Below are positions 24,338 to 32,996 of a DNA stretch of 64,000 bases, piece after piece (within the stretch, counting starts at the first letter, position 1; every line of letters begins with the position of its first letter). Position numbers and translations under genes: made by a program. The stretch is from contig NC_006396.1 of NCBI RefSeq assembly GCF_000011085.1, positions 124,001 through 188,000 on the forward strand. Direction: 5' to 3'. The notes under the pieces are model-generated. The model saw only the letters and a list, made by a program, of their open reading frames with translations. It searched no databases and was not told the origin of the DNA. The DNA comes from Haloarcula marismortui ATCC 43049 (GTDB lineage: Archaea > Halobacteriota > Halobacteria > Halobacteriales > Haloarculaceae).

Positions 24338-25408
24338 CTACGCCCGGCGGAGCGTCGTGTGCTTGACCTCGTAGTCCTCTAAGAACGCACCGTATCCGCC
24401 GACGGTGATGCGGCTGTCTCCGGTATCGACGACCAGCGAATTCTCGAACCCGAAATCGCTGTTGTGGGGCGCAACGAGGTTCTGTCGGACATCAACCACC
24501 TCACCGGATATCACTTCGAAGTCGTCGTCGGAGCCCGTCGGCCGTGCGTACAGGTCGGCGACGACGGACTCACCAGCCCGGAGCGCAAGCGTGGTCGTGA
24601 ACACGACGGGGCGGAACATATCGTACCGAGCCGGGAGTGACGGGGGTCGCGAAACGAGGACCTCCTCGCCTATCGGCCAGTAATTGCCCAGGTAGGAACC
24701 AACCAACACTGCTGCGACAGCCTCTTGCGTAAACGTGATCGCGTTCGTCTCGTCGTGGTCCCAGCTGAGCATCGTCGACGGAGAGACGAACCCGCGCTGC
24801 TGGTCCGTCGCAAGCAACGAAGGCGCGCCGTCGAGGCCGATTCGGACGGCGTTGGCGATCTCCTTCAGGTCCAACTCCATCGTCGCCCGGTCGTAACTCG
24901 ACAGTGTCAGGAGCACGAGGATGCCCCGCTCCCGGGCACGGCGGAGCGGGTCGCGGATATCGGGGAGTCGTCGGGCCGGGATCTGAAGGATAACCTCGCA
25001 GTCGGCCGCTTCGATGTGTTGCTCCAGCCGTTTGACGATGGTCGGTCGGGACTTGACCACCTCGAAGGTGTTATTCTCGGCCGCGGTGTCCTCGTATCGG
25101 GTCTGTACTGCCGCCTCCAGTGTGTCCAGTTCGCGTTTTAGCGCGCTGAAAGCCTCCGACGGGGGTGTCGCGCGAATGACCGTCGGCGTCCGATGGTCGT
25201 CGACGCTGACGAAGCCGTCCACGGCCAGCGAATCACAGATGTCGTACACGTAGCTTTTGGAGACCCCCGCCGTTTCGGCCACCGTTCGGGCTGTTGCCGG
25301 TCCCTTTTCGACCACAGCGAGGTACGTTTCCGCCTCTGTCTCGGAGAGGCCATACTGCTGGAGTCGGTCCCGAACGGGCGCGCTGGGTTGGCGTGTGGAG
25401 TCAGGCAT
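24338..25408 (-). CDS. TrmB-family transcription regulator
   Basis: A 356-residue protein. Residues about 15-75 form the TrmB winged helix (LQQYGLSETEAETYLAVVEKG, broken here at 20 by a helix turn; recognition part VSKSYVYDICDSL). A coiled linker follows (about 90-110), then the TrmB ligand-binding domain of PLD-like fold (VILQIPARRLPDIRDPLRRA) and a C-terminal beta domain ending in GGYGAFLEDYEVKH. Family members bind sugars and repress or activate sugar uptake and catabolic genes. It lies 183 bp downstream of the exported GH3 glucosidase on the same strand, which is its most likely target. Confidence 0.9.
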   Translation of the reverse strand: MPDSTRQPSAPVRDRLQQYGLSETEAETYLAVVEKGPATARTVAETAGVSKSYVYDICDSLAVDGFVSVDDHRTPTVIRATPPSEAFSALKRELDTLEAAVQTRYEDTAAENNTFEVVKSRPTIVKRLEQHIEAADCEVILQIPARRLPDIRDPLRRARERGILVLLTLSSYDRATMELDLKEIANAVRIGLDGAPSLLATDQQRGFVSPSTMLSWDHDETNAITFTQEAVAAVLVGSYLGNYWPIGEEVLVSRPPSLPARYDMFRPVVFTTTLALRAGESVVADLYARPTGSDDDFEVISGEVVDVRQNLVAPHNSDFGFENSLVVDTGDSRITVGGYGAFLEDYEVKHTTLRRA

Positions 25409-25591
25409 GGATGTCCTGCTGAAACCGTGCTGGCTGATTCTCTGTCACTGGATCGCTGTTTCAGCTAATCTAATCGAACATACATAATGATTGGTGGGTG
25501 TGGGAGCGGGCCGGCATGTGTCTGTGCGTAGTGGGTATTCGGGGTCCGGTGCGCCGGCGGGAACACCCCGGCGTAGGTTGCGGGACCTGTC

Positions 25592-28156
25592 TCAGGATCT
25601 CCCACGAACCTCGTCGAGCAAGTCAACGACGTCTTCCATGGTGGGGTCGCGGCTGGTGTTGTTGCCGTTACCATTGTTCCCATTATTGCCCCGACCGGGG
25701 GTACTCCCTGACCCGTCCGGGAGGCCCGGAACGGGGTCGGGATCGGTGATGCTCGCCGTGTTCTGGACCGTGAGCGTGGCCGTCGGGCCGTCTTGGCCGA
25801 CAGTAAGTTCGTACTCACCGGCTTCGACGACCTTCGGGCCAAGTCCGAGCACGTCACCGGGAACGACCTCCAGCGCCGTCAGGTCGACAGTCACGTCGAC
25901 TGTGGTCAACTCGCCGGGGCCCAGCGAGACGCGCTCGTAACCGAGCAGCCGGCGTCTCGGCTGGAGCACTGAGCCATAGGACTGGGTGTTAAACACCTCG
26001 ACGATGTGCTCGCCGGCCATCCGGCCGGTGTTTGTCACCTCGACGCTGACGGTCACCTCGGACTGGTTCGCCGGGTTGCCGACAGTGGGCTGAGTGACCG
26101 AGACGCTCCCGTACTCGAAGTCGGTGTAGGAGAGCCCGTGGCCGTACTCGTAGATTGCGGTGTTATCTGTCCCGCCTGTCGATGTTGGGTCGTAACGGGT
26201 GTACTGCACGGGTGTGGTACCAACGTTCTCTGGCCAGCTGAACGGGAGCTTCCCGGAGGGATTGTACTCGCCGACCAGCGTCTCGGCGATAGCGACCCCG
26301 CCGTCGCTGCCGGGCTGGCCGGCAAACAGGAGGGCGTCAAGCTGGCTAAACGTTTCTGGAGACCCCCGTGGCGAACCGGCAAGCATGACGCCGATGATCG
26401 GCGCCGAATCGTCGGTGGACTCGACGACGGTGTCGAGAAGCGCCTGCTGGGACTCGTCGAGCACCAGTTCGTCCCGGTCACCGAACCCTTCGTTGTGGGT
26501 TCCCTCGCCGAGCACGACGACGACGACATCGGATTCAGGTCCAGCCGACTCGACCCGTGACCGCTGCTCGGCGGTAAAGTCGAAGTTGCCGTTCTCGTCG
26601 CTCTGCTGGTTCCCGCCGTCGCCCTCGCCGGCCCACCAGGTGGTGTTCTCGTACGAGGTGGGAACGTGCGTGAGACTGCCGACGCGAGCGCGGAGTTCCG
26701 CTTCGAGGAGGTTCTGGCGCGGGAACGGGCCGCCGGCGCTGGCCCCCTGCCAGCCGAGCGTCCAGCCGCCGTGTTGCATCAGCGCGCGGGTGTTGTTGCC
26801 GTTGCTGTCGACGCCGGGGCCTGTCAGCAGGACGCTCTCGTCGCCGGATAGCGGGAGCGTGTCATCAGTATTTTTCAGGAGGACCATCGACTCCTTTGCC
26901 ATCGTCTCGGCGGTCTCCTGTGCGCCGCCGAGCACGGTCTCGATGCGGGACTCGTCGACTGTCGGCTGCTCGAACAGGCCGAGGTCGGCCTTTAGTTCGA
27001 GGATCCGCCGGACTGCCTCGTCGATGCGCTCCATCGGAATCGCACCGTCTTCAACGAGGCTGACCACGGTGTCGATGAACTGAACCGGGCCCGGCGCGTC
27101 ACCGCCGTTACCGATCATGTACATGTCGACGCCGGCGTTGATCGCCATCTCGGTCGCCGTCTCGAAGTCGGGTGCGTAGTCGTGGTTCGTGATCATCCGG
27201 TTCAGGTCGTCCCAGTCTGAGATGACCATTCCCTCATAGCCGTAGGTGTCCCGAAGTAGCGTCGTCAACAGCCAGTGAGAGGCGTGGGCCGGAACCCCGT
27301 TTATCGACCCGCTGTTGACCATTACCGTCCCGGGTTCGGATTTCAGTGCCTCCCGGTACGGCGGGAGGATGTTCGTCCGGAGGTCACGCAGCGACGTCGA
27401 GGCCGGTGCGCGGTCGTTGCCGTTGTTCGGGATCGAGTAGGCCGCGAAGTGTTTGACACACGCCGTCAGCCGGTCGTCGTCCTCAAGCGCCCGTGCTCGC
27501 ACCCGCGAGACATCCGCTTCGAGTTTCGGGTCCTCGCTGATGCCCTCGAAGAAACGGCCCCAGCGGGGGTCCCGCTGTAGATCAGTCGTTGGCGCGAAGG
27601 TCCAGTGTGCGCCCATCGACGCCGTCGCGTCGCTCGTGTGCCGTTCGGCCGCCTCGATCAAGCTCAGGTCGCGCGTCGCACCCATGTTCAGCCGTTGGGG
27701 GAACACCGTTGCCCCTGCCAGCAGGCCGTTCCCGTGTGTCGCGTCGACGCCGTAAAGGAATGGGATGTCGTGGTCGGCGTTTTCCAGGTTGTACTCCTGT
27801 AGGGCATTGATTCCCTGAACCACGGTCTCGCCGTCGAAGCTCGGCGGTTCGGCCCCACCTGAGAGGATCGACCCGACGCCGAGTTCGCTGAAATACTCGC
27901 CGACCGTGTCAACCCCGAAGCTGTCGGGGACGTTCGATTCCTCGGGTTCCGCCTCGAAGGAGCTAATCGCGACCTGCGTCATCTGGGCCGCTTTCTGCTC
28001 CAGTGTGAGGTCGCCGACGAGCGAATCGACGTCCGGTTGCGCCGCGGCGGTTCCAACACCTGCGCCGGTGGCAGCCGCTGCCGTGGCCACGCCGGTCGCT
28101 TTCAGAAACGTCCGCCGAGACGCTTGCATGCCGTCATCAGTCGTGTCATGTGCCAT
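25592..28156 (-). CDS. Tat-exported GH3 beta-glucosidase / beta-glycosidase
   Basis: An 854-residue glycoside hydrolase family 3 enzyme. A Tat signal (ASRRTFLKA, residues 12-20) and AAAQ cleavage region precede the (beta/alpha)8 domain, with VKHF (234-237) and the nucleophile Asp314 in VISDWDDL. The second alpha/beta domain has GEGTHNEGFGDRDEL with the likely acid/base Glu, and a fibronectin-III-like domain (RMAGEHIVEVF) follows. After about 800 comes a Gly/Asn-rich linker (RGNNGNNGNGNN) and a short helical tail MEDVVDLLDEVRG. It hydrolyses beta-linked oligosaccharides outside the cell. The start at 28156 is preferred over the upstream codon. Regulation by the TrmB gene behind it is likely. 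Confidence 0.93.
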   Translation of the reverse strand: MAHDTTDDGMQASRRTFLKATGVATAAAATGAGVGTAAAQPDVDSLVGDLTLEQKAAQMTQVAISSFEAEPEESNVPDSFGVDTVGEYFSELGVGSILSGGAEPPSFDGETVVQGINALQEYNLENADHDIPFLYGVDATHGNGLLAGATVFPQRLNMGATRDLSLIEAAERHTSDATASMGAHWTFAPTTDLQRDPRWGRFFEGISEDPKLEADVSRVRARALEDDDRLTACVKHFAAYSIPNNGNDRAPASTSLRDLRTNILPPYREALKSEPGTVMVNSGSINGVPAHASHWLLTTLLRDTYGYEGMVISDWDDLNRMITNHDYAPDFETATEMAINAGVDMYMIGNGGDAPGPVQFIDTVVSLVEDGAIPMERIDEAVRRILELKADLGLFEQPTVDESRIETVLGGAQETAETMAKESMVLLKNTDDTLPLSGDESVLLTGPGVDSNGNNTRALMQHGGWTLGWQGASAGGPFPRQNLLEAELRARVGSLTHVPTSYENTTWWAGEGDGGNQQSDENGNFDFTAEQRSRVESAGPESDVVVVVLGEGTHNEGFGDRDELVLDESQQALLDTVVESTDDSAPIIGVMLAGSPRGSPETFSQLDALLFAGQPGSDGGVAIAETLVGEYNPSGKLPFSWPENVGTTPVQYTRYDPTSTGGTDNTAIYEYGHGLSYTDFEYGSVSVTQPTVGNPANQSEVTVSVEVTNTGRMAGEHIVEVFNTQSYGSVLQPRRRLLGYERVSLGPGELTTVDVTVDLTALEVVPGDVLGLGPKVVEAGEYELTVGQDGPTATLTVQNTASITDPDPVPGLPDGSGSTPGRGNNGNNGNGNNTSRDPTMEDVVDLLDEVRGRS

Positions 28157-28307
28157 GACAGGCGCACCCAACCGTGGATGTTAATAATTGTTTTTGGAAA
28201 ACTGGTGTGTAATCTTTGTCAAAAGATTTGCCGCCGGTTCGGTTTCGGCGCCCTGACTGATGCTGCGCACCTAAACTGTTTTCACGCGTGCCCGGAGACA
28301 GGCAACC

Positions 28308-29366
28308 ATGTTCGAGAAACGCACCTGGATTCGCCTCCCCCGGAACGTCGTGGTCGGGCACGGAGTCCTCGGGCAGACGATAGAGGCCGTCAGCGAACTC
28401 CACCTGACTGGCCGGCCGCTGGTCGTCTCCAGTCCGACGCCGCACGATGTCGCTGGCAAGCAGGTCGTCGCACAGTTCGAGGACGAGGGGTACGACCCAT
28501 CCGAGATCGTCATCGAAGAAGCCAGTTTCGACGCCGTCCAGCAGGTCATCGACCACGCGAGCGACATCGACGCGGGCTTCCTGCTTGGTGTCGGCGGTGG
28601 GAAAGCTATCGACATCACGAAGATGGCGGCCGACGACCTGGGACTGGGCTTCGTCTCGGTCCCGACGGCCGCGAGCCACGACGGCATCGTCTCCGGCCGC
28701 GGCTCTGTCCCCGAAGGTGATACGCGCCACAGCGTCGCTGCCGAACCACCACTGGCCGTCATCGCCGACACCGAGGTGCTGGCGGAGGCCCCCTGGCGGC
28801 TGACCACTGCTGGCTGTGCCGACATCATCTCGAACTACACTGCGGTTCGGGACTGGCAGCTCGCCCATCGCCTGAAGAACGTCCACTACTCGGAGTACGC
28901 CGGCGCGCTCTCCCAGATGACCGCCGAGATGCTCGTCGAGAGCGCTGACTCGATAAAGCAGGGGCTCGAGGAGTCATCCTGGATTGTCGTGAAAGCGCTC
29001 GTCTCCTCCGGCGTCGCGATGTCCATCGCTGACTCCTCCCGGCCGGCGAGCGGCGCAGAACACCTGTTTTCCCACCAGCTGGACCGGCTCGTCCCCGACG
29101 GCGCGCTCCACGGCCATCAGGTCGGTGTCGGCTCGATAATGACCGAGTACCTCCACAGCGGCCAGAAAGGCAAGTGGCGAGACGCCAGAGACGCGCTGGC
29201 GGCCATCGGCGCGCCGACGACGGCAGACGAACTCGGCATCGACGACGAGACGGTGATCGAAGCGCTGACCACGGCCCATCAGATCCGCGACCGCTACACG
29301 GTGCTCGGGGACGGAATGAGTGAAGAAGCGGCCATCGAAGCGGCGACGGTCACCGGCGTTATCTAA
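28308..29366 (+). CDS. egsA: sn-Glycerol-1-phosphate dehydrogenase
   Basis: Makes sn-glycerol-1-phosphate from dihydroxyacetone phosphate with NAD(P)H, the step that sets the stereochemistry of archaeal ether lipids. The 352 residues are the family length. Nucleotide-binding GVGGGKAID covers residues 94-102. Zinc ligands of the iron-ADH-like fold are expected at Asp172 (TTAGCADIIS), His252 (GAEHLFSH) and His270 (LHGHQVG). The ATG at 28308 follows about 150 bp shared with the divergent GH3 gene. The 3' end overlaps the convergent Nudix-like gene by four bases. Confidence 0.96.
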   Translation: MFEKRTWIRLPRNVVVGHGVLGQTIEAVSELHLTGRPLVVSSPTPHDVAGKQVVAQFEDEGYDPSEIVIEEASFDAVQQVIDHASDIDAGFLLGVGGGKAIDITKMAADDLGLGFVSVPTAASHDGIVSGRGSVPEGDTRHSVAAEPPLAVIADTEVLAEAPWRLTTAGCADIISNYTAVRDWQLAHRLKNVHYSEYAGALSQMTAEMLVESADSIKQGLEESSWIVVKALVSSGVAMSIADSSRPASGAEHLFSHQLDRLVPDGALHGHQVGVGSIMTEYLHSGQKGKWRDARDALAAIGAPTTADELGIDDETVIEALTTAHQIRDRYTVLGDGMSEEAAIEAATVTGVI

Positions 29367-29878
29367 ACCAGTTCCGCCACCGCGATATCGCCCGCGTCGT
29401 CCCACCGGATCGACGCTTCAGCCTCGCCGGTCGTCTCAGCGCCACTGCTTTCGGCCGCGGTGCTTTTGATCTCCGCGTCGAACACGATACTGAGCCGGTA
29501 CACCGTCTCGGCGTCCGGGTCCGCCTCGTTTCGCACGCCACAGATGGTCGCTCGAACCGCGTCCCGAATCGTACACGCGACGCCGGCCGTTTCGGTGACG
29601 ACCCGCTCGACCGCTGTCGCCGGCCGCTCGGCCCCCTGTGTCTGGCCTTGCGGGATCTCCCAGGACCCGTCAGCGTCGCTCAGCAACACGTCGCCCGACT
29701 CGTTGTGGACGAACGCGTGCACGTCGACCTGCCCCTCCCGTGAGCGCTCGACAGCACGCTGGTACGCCTCCGAGCCCACCGAAAAGGTGGTCTGGTCCAC
29801 CGGCGTCGAGCCGAACTCCTGTTCGAGCCGGGCGAGACGCTCTTGCACCCGTGCTCGCGAGCGCTCGGCTATCTCCAT
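29363..29878 (-). CDS. Nudix-fold protein with a degenerate Nudix box
   Basis: A 171-residue protein. The N-terminal third (residues 1-50) is a charged helix region; a Nudix-like domain follows, with VDVHAFVHNESGDVLLSD and WEIPQGQTQGAE. The Nudix box GX5EX7REUXEEXGU is incomplete: the RE-U-x-EE part reads RVVTETAG, so two of the three catalytic Glu positions are changed. The fold is recognisable, but hydrolysis of nucleoside-diphosphate compounds is uncertain. Start 29878 is supported by TTTATTA at 29903-29909. The end overlaps the convergent egsA stop. Confidence 0.7.
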   Translation of the reverse strand: MEIAERSRARVQERLARLEQEFGSTPVDQTTFSVGSEAYQRAVERSREGQVDVHAFVHNESGDVLLSDADGSWEIPQGQTQGAERPATAVERVVTETAGVACTIRDAVRATICGVRNEADPDAETVYRLSIVFDAEIKSTAAESSGAETTGEAEASIRWDDAGDIAVAELV

Positions 29879-29900
29879 ACGAAACGGTGCTTCGGCAGCA

Positions 29901-29910
29901 TAATAAATCC
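29901..29910 (-). promoter_or_regulatory. TATA box of the Nudix-like gene
   Basis: On the minus strand GGATTTATTA lies 23-32 nt before ATG 29878, indicating a leaderless transcript and excluding the longer start at 29926, which would lie upstream of the box. Confidence 0.6.
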
Positions 29911-29998
29911 GCCTGAACACTCTCATGGTTTGAAACTACCCGGTGCACCGGTGACAACACGCGTACAGTGGACCCGCGACAACGTTAGTATGACTCGC

Positions 29999-31837
29999 TC
30001 AGACGTGGTCGTCGAGGAATTCGACGACAGCGGTGTACGCCTCAATGCGGTTCTCCCGCTTGCTGATGCCGTGTCCCTCGTCATCGAAAACGAGTTTCTC
30101 CACGGGAACTCCCTGTTCGGCCGCTTGCTCGGCGATTTGCTCGGCCTCGCCGACCGGGACACGCGGGTCGTTGGCCCCGTGGAGGACGAACAGCGGCGCG
30201 TTGATTCGGTCGACGTTGTTGATCGGCGAGATGGATTCGAGGAACTCGCGGTCCGTATCAAGAGACCCGTACTCGGCCTCGCGGAGTTCCCGCCGCCAGT
30301 CACCGGTGTTCTCCAGAAACGTCACGAAGTTGGCGATGCCGACTACGTCGACGCCGGCCGCCCAGAGGTCCGGGTACTCAGTCAGTGCCGCAAGCACCAT
30401 GAAGCCGCCGTAAGACCCACCCATCGCCACGATTCGGTCGGGATCGACAGCCGGGTGATTGTGGAGCCAGTCGACGCCGGCCCGCAGGTCCTTTACCGAG
30501 TCCATCCGCTTTTCCACGTCGTCGAGGTGCGTGTAGGCCTTCCCGTAGCCGGTCGACCCGCGGACGTTGGGCTCGAAGACGGCGTAGCCCCGCGAGAGGA
30601 AGTACTGGGTCAGGCCCGAGAACGACGGTCGGCGCTGACTCTCCGGGCCGCCGTGGATATCGACGATGACGGGCGTGTCGCCGTCAGCACCGGCCCCGTC
30701 AGCTGCACCGTCCGGCGGCGAGAACAGCGCCGGAATCTCCCGCCCGTCGAAGGAGTCGAACCGGACGACCTCAGGCTCGATGAGCGTCTCCTGCGGGATG
30801 CCGGCCGTCGAGGCGGCCGTCCACTGCTCGCTTTCGCCGGTCTCAGTCTCGACGACGAACACGTTGGTGTTGACCGTCCGCCCGGTAACGCTGACGGCGA
30901 ACCGTTCGGCATCGGGTCCCCACGAAACGCCCCCGGCCAGCCCGCCCGGCAGGTCCGGCGTCGGGAACGTCTCAATGGTTGTCGGCCCTGTCAGTTCGCC
31001 GACGGTGAGTTCGTTGTAGCCGTCGATGTTGCGCGAGTACACGAGACGGCCACTGTCCTTGTCAAGCGCGACGCCGTCGATGTTCCACTGGTCGTCCGAG
31101 CGGACGATGTCGAGGTCGCCCTCAAGCGAAAGGCGGGCAAGTTCGAGCGTGTCGCTTTCGGCGTCGGTGACGAGATACACCGCCTCGCCCTCCGGTCCCC
31201 ACGACGCGCTCGTGTAGCGGACCTTCCCCTCGTGTGGCGTGAGATGGCTGCGGTTCCCGCTGTCGATGTCAAGCACGTAGATGTCCTGGTCGAAACTGGA
31301 GTGGGCCTCGCTGACCAGCAGGCGCTCGCCGTCGGGCGAAAAGCCGCCGACGGAGAACCAGCCGTCGCCCTCCCAGACCAGTTCCGCGTCGTCGCCGGTC
31401 GCGTCGCGGTCCTGTACGTAGATGTCGAAGACGGCCTCGTCGCGGCGGTTCGACGCGAACGCGAACCGCTCACCATCGGGCGACCAGCCGCCCCAGCGGT
31501 GTTTCGCGTCGGGCATCCCAGTGAGTTCGTGGATGTGCCCGTCCGCGTCGAGCCGGTATAGCTGCGCCCGCTCGTTGCCGCCCTCGTCCATGCCGAAGAC
31601 GAGTTCCTGGCGTTCGGGCGAGAAGTCGACGAAGCTCACAGTGTCGTCGTAGAACGTCAACTGTTCGGGCCAGCCGTGGGGTTCGGGAAGCGACCAGAGC
31701 TGGGCAACGCCGGTCGTGTTCATCAGGAAAGCGAGCGTCCCGTCCGGCGCGAACGAGCTGCCGTAGGCGCTCCGGACGTTGAGATAGCGCGAAAGGTCGT
31801 ACGCGGTCACAACGGGAGGGAGGGCAGGCACGGGCAA
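29999..31837 (-). CDS. S9 family (prolyl oligopeptidase-type) serine peptidase
   Basis: A 612-residue enzyme without a signal peptide. Residues about 20-350 form a beta-propeller of WD40/TolB-like blades with repeated W-S-P-D-G-E-R motifs (for example GGWSPDGERFAF). The alpha/beta hydrolase domain follows, with GGSYGGF (nucleophile Ser475), Asp557 (GANDPRVP) and His589 (DDEGHGIS) as the catalytic triad, and HGGPESQRRPSF for the oxyanion region. It probably degrades oligopeptides in the cytoplasm (acylaminoacyl-peptidase or prolyl-oligopeptidase-like). It is divergent from the glycosyltransferase gene, 52 bp away, so the promoters face each other. Confidence 0.94.
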   Translation of the reverse strand: MPVPALPPVVTAYDLSRYLNVRSAYGSSFAPDGTLAFLMNTTGVAQLWSLPEPHGWPEQLTFYDDTVSFVDFSPERQELVFGMDEGGNERAQLYRLDADGHIHELTGMPDAKHRWGGWSPDGERFAFASNRRDEAVFDIYVQDRDATGDDAELVWEGDGWFSVGGFSPDGERLLVSEAHSSFDQDIYVLDIDSGNRSHLTPHEGKVRYTSASWGPEGEAVYLVTDAESDTLELARLSLEGDLDIVRSDDQWNIDGVALDKDSGRLVYSRNIDGYNELTVGELTGPTTIETFPTPDLPGGLAGGVSWGPDAERFAVSVTGRTVNTNVFVVETETGESEQWTAASTAGIPQETLIEPEVVRFDSFDGREIPALFSPPDGAADGAGADGDTPVIVDIHGGPESQRRPSFSGLTQYFLSRGYAVFEPNVRGSTGYGKAYTHLDDVEKRMDSVKDLRAGVDWLHNHPAVDPDRIVAMGGSYGGFMVLAALTEYPDLWAAGVDVVGIANFVTFLENTGDWRRELREAEYGSLDTDREFLESISPINNVDRINAPLFVLHGANDPRVPVGEAEQIAEQAAEQGVPVEKLVFDDEGHGISKRENRIEAYTAVVEFLDDHV

Positions 31838-31889
31838 AACCTTTTGTTACAAACGGGGGCTTTTTGAGCGGCCACGTCGTCGCCCCTGT

Positions 31890-32948
31890 ATGCGTGTCGC
31901 GGTCGTCGCCATGGAGACGAGTCAGTACCGGGACACAGTGGGCCGGACCCGGCTGGAGCGGGTGGCTACCGAACTCGCCGCTGCCGGCCACGACGTGACC
32001 GTGTTCTGTTCGCAGTGGTGGCCGGGGTTCGACAATCAGCGCGAGCGTGACGGCATCACGTACCGCGCCGTTACCGTCTCGCCGACTGTCCCTTCCTTCT
32101 GTGTCCGCCTCCCGGTCATGTTGGCACGATACCGCCCGGATGTCGTTCACGTTCACCCGACGCCAGCGTCAGTCGCGCTCGCGGCCAAGACCGGTGCAAC
32201 GCTTTCGCGTGCGCCGCTTCTCACGGAGTGGTTCGGGGACGAGAATGTGCCCGAAAACCGCCGGGCTGGCCTTGCACTCCAGGCGTCCGACTGTCTCATC
32301 ACCCCCTCCGAACTCGTCCGCACGCGGGTCCGCGAACGGGGGGCGACCGCGGACCAGACTGCGATACTCCCACAGAGCATCGACATGGACCTCGTCAGTG
32401 AAGTCGATGCTGGCGAGGAAATTGACGTGGTGTACGCCCACCGACTGGACGGCAGTGCGAACGTCGAATCGCTACTGCTGGGTCTGGCGGAGCTCAGGCA
32501 GAAGGGCTGGTCGGCGACGATCATCGGGGATGGGCCGGAACGAGCGCACTACGAACAGGAGGCGGCCGACCTCCGTATCGACGACCGCGTGACCTTCGCT
32601 GGCGCGTGCGACACTGAAGAGCGCGTCTCGATTTATAAGGGTGCGCACGTGTTTGTCCAGACAGCGTTCCGGGAGTGCTTCGCCACAGATCTCCTCTGGG
32701 CGATGGCCTGTGGCTGTATCGGCATCGTGGAGTACCAGGCCGAGTCGTCTGCTCACGAACTCATCGAGCAGCGCGACCGTGCGTTCCGAGTGACGAACCC
32801 GCAGGAAATCGCCGACAAAATCACCGAATCGGCCGGCTTCGAACGCCGGACCGTCGACGAGTCCTGCGCCGAGTTCGACCACGCGCAGGTCCGGGCGAGG
32901 TACGAGGACCTTTACGAGAAGCAAATTGAGGATGCCGGTCTTTTCTAA
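31890..32948 (+). CDS. GT4-type glycosyltransferase
   Basis: A 352-residue GT-B protein. The N-terminal domain begins MRVAVVAMETSQYRDTVGRT and has LAAAGHDVTVFCSQWWPGF and DVVHVHPTPAS. The C-terminal donor domain has AHRLDGSANVESLLLGLAEL, ATIIGDGPERAHYEQEA and the E-x7-E-like segment FRECFATDLLWAMACGC, in which the first Glu is conserved. It would transfer a sugar from a nucleotide or lipid-linked donor, for glycolipid or surface glycan synthesis. No other glycan genes adjoin it. The acceptor is unknown. Confidence 0.88.
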   Translation: MRVAVVAMETSQYRDTVGRTRLERVATELAAAGHDVTVFCSQWWPGFDNQRERDGITYRAVTVSPTVPSFCVRLPVMLARYRPDVVHVHPTPASVALAAKTGATLSRAPLLTEWFGDENVPENRRAGLALQASDCLITPSELVRTRVRERGATADQTAILPQSIDMDLVSEVDAGEEIDVVYAHRLDGSANVESLLLGLAELRQKGWSATIIGDGPERAHYEQEAADLRIDDRVTFAGACDTEERVSIYKGAHVFVQTAFRECFATDLLWAMACGCIGIVEYQAESSAHELIEQRDRAFRVTNPQEIADKITESAGFERRTVDESCAEFDHAQVRARYEDLYEKQIEDAGLF

Positions 32949-32996
32949 TCGGCACGGGGCTCAGACGCGGTGAGGACGGGGACAAATCGCCGCCCG

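Noticed and set aside
29843-31561. 572-codon plus-strand frame over the S9 peptidase
   Set aside because: It is antisense to a gene with an intact catalytic triad; the translated content is Arg/Val-rich without domains.
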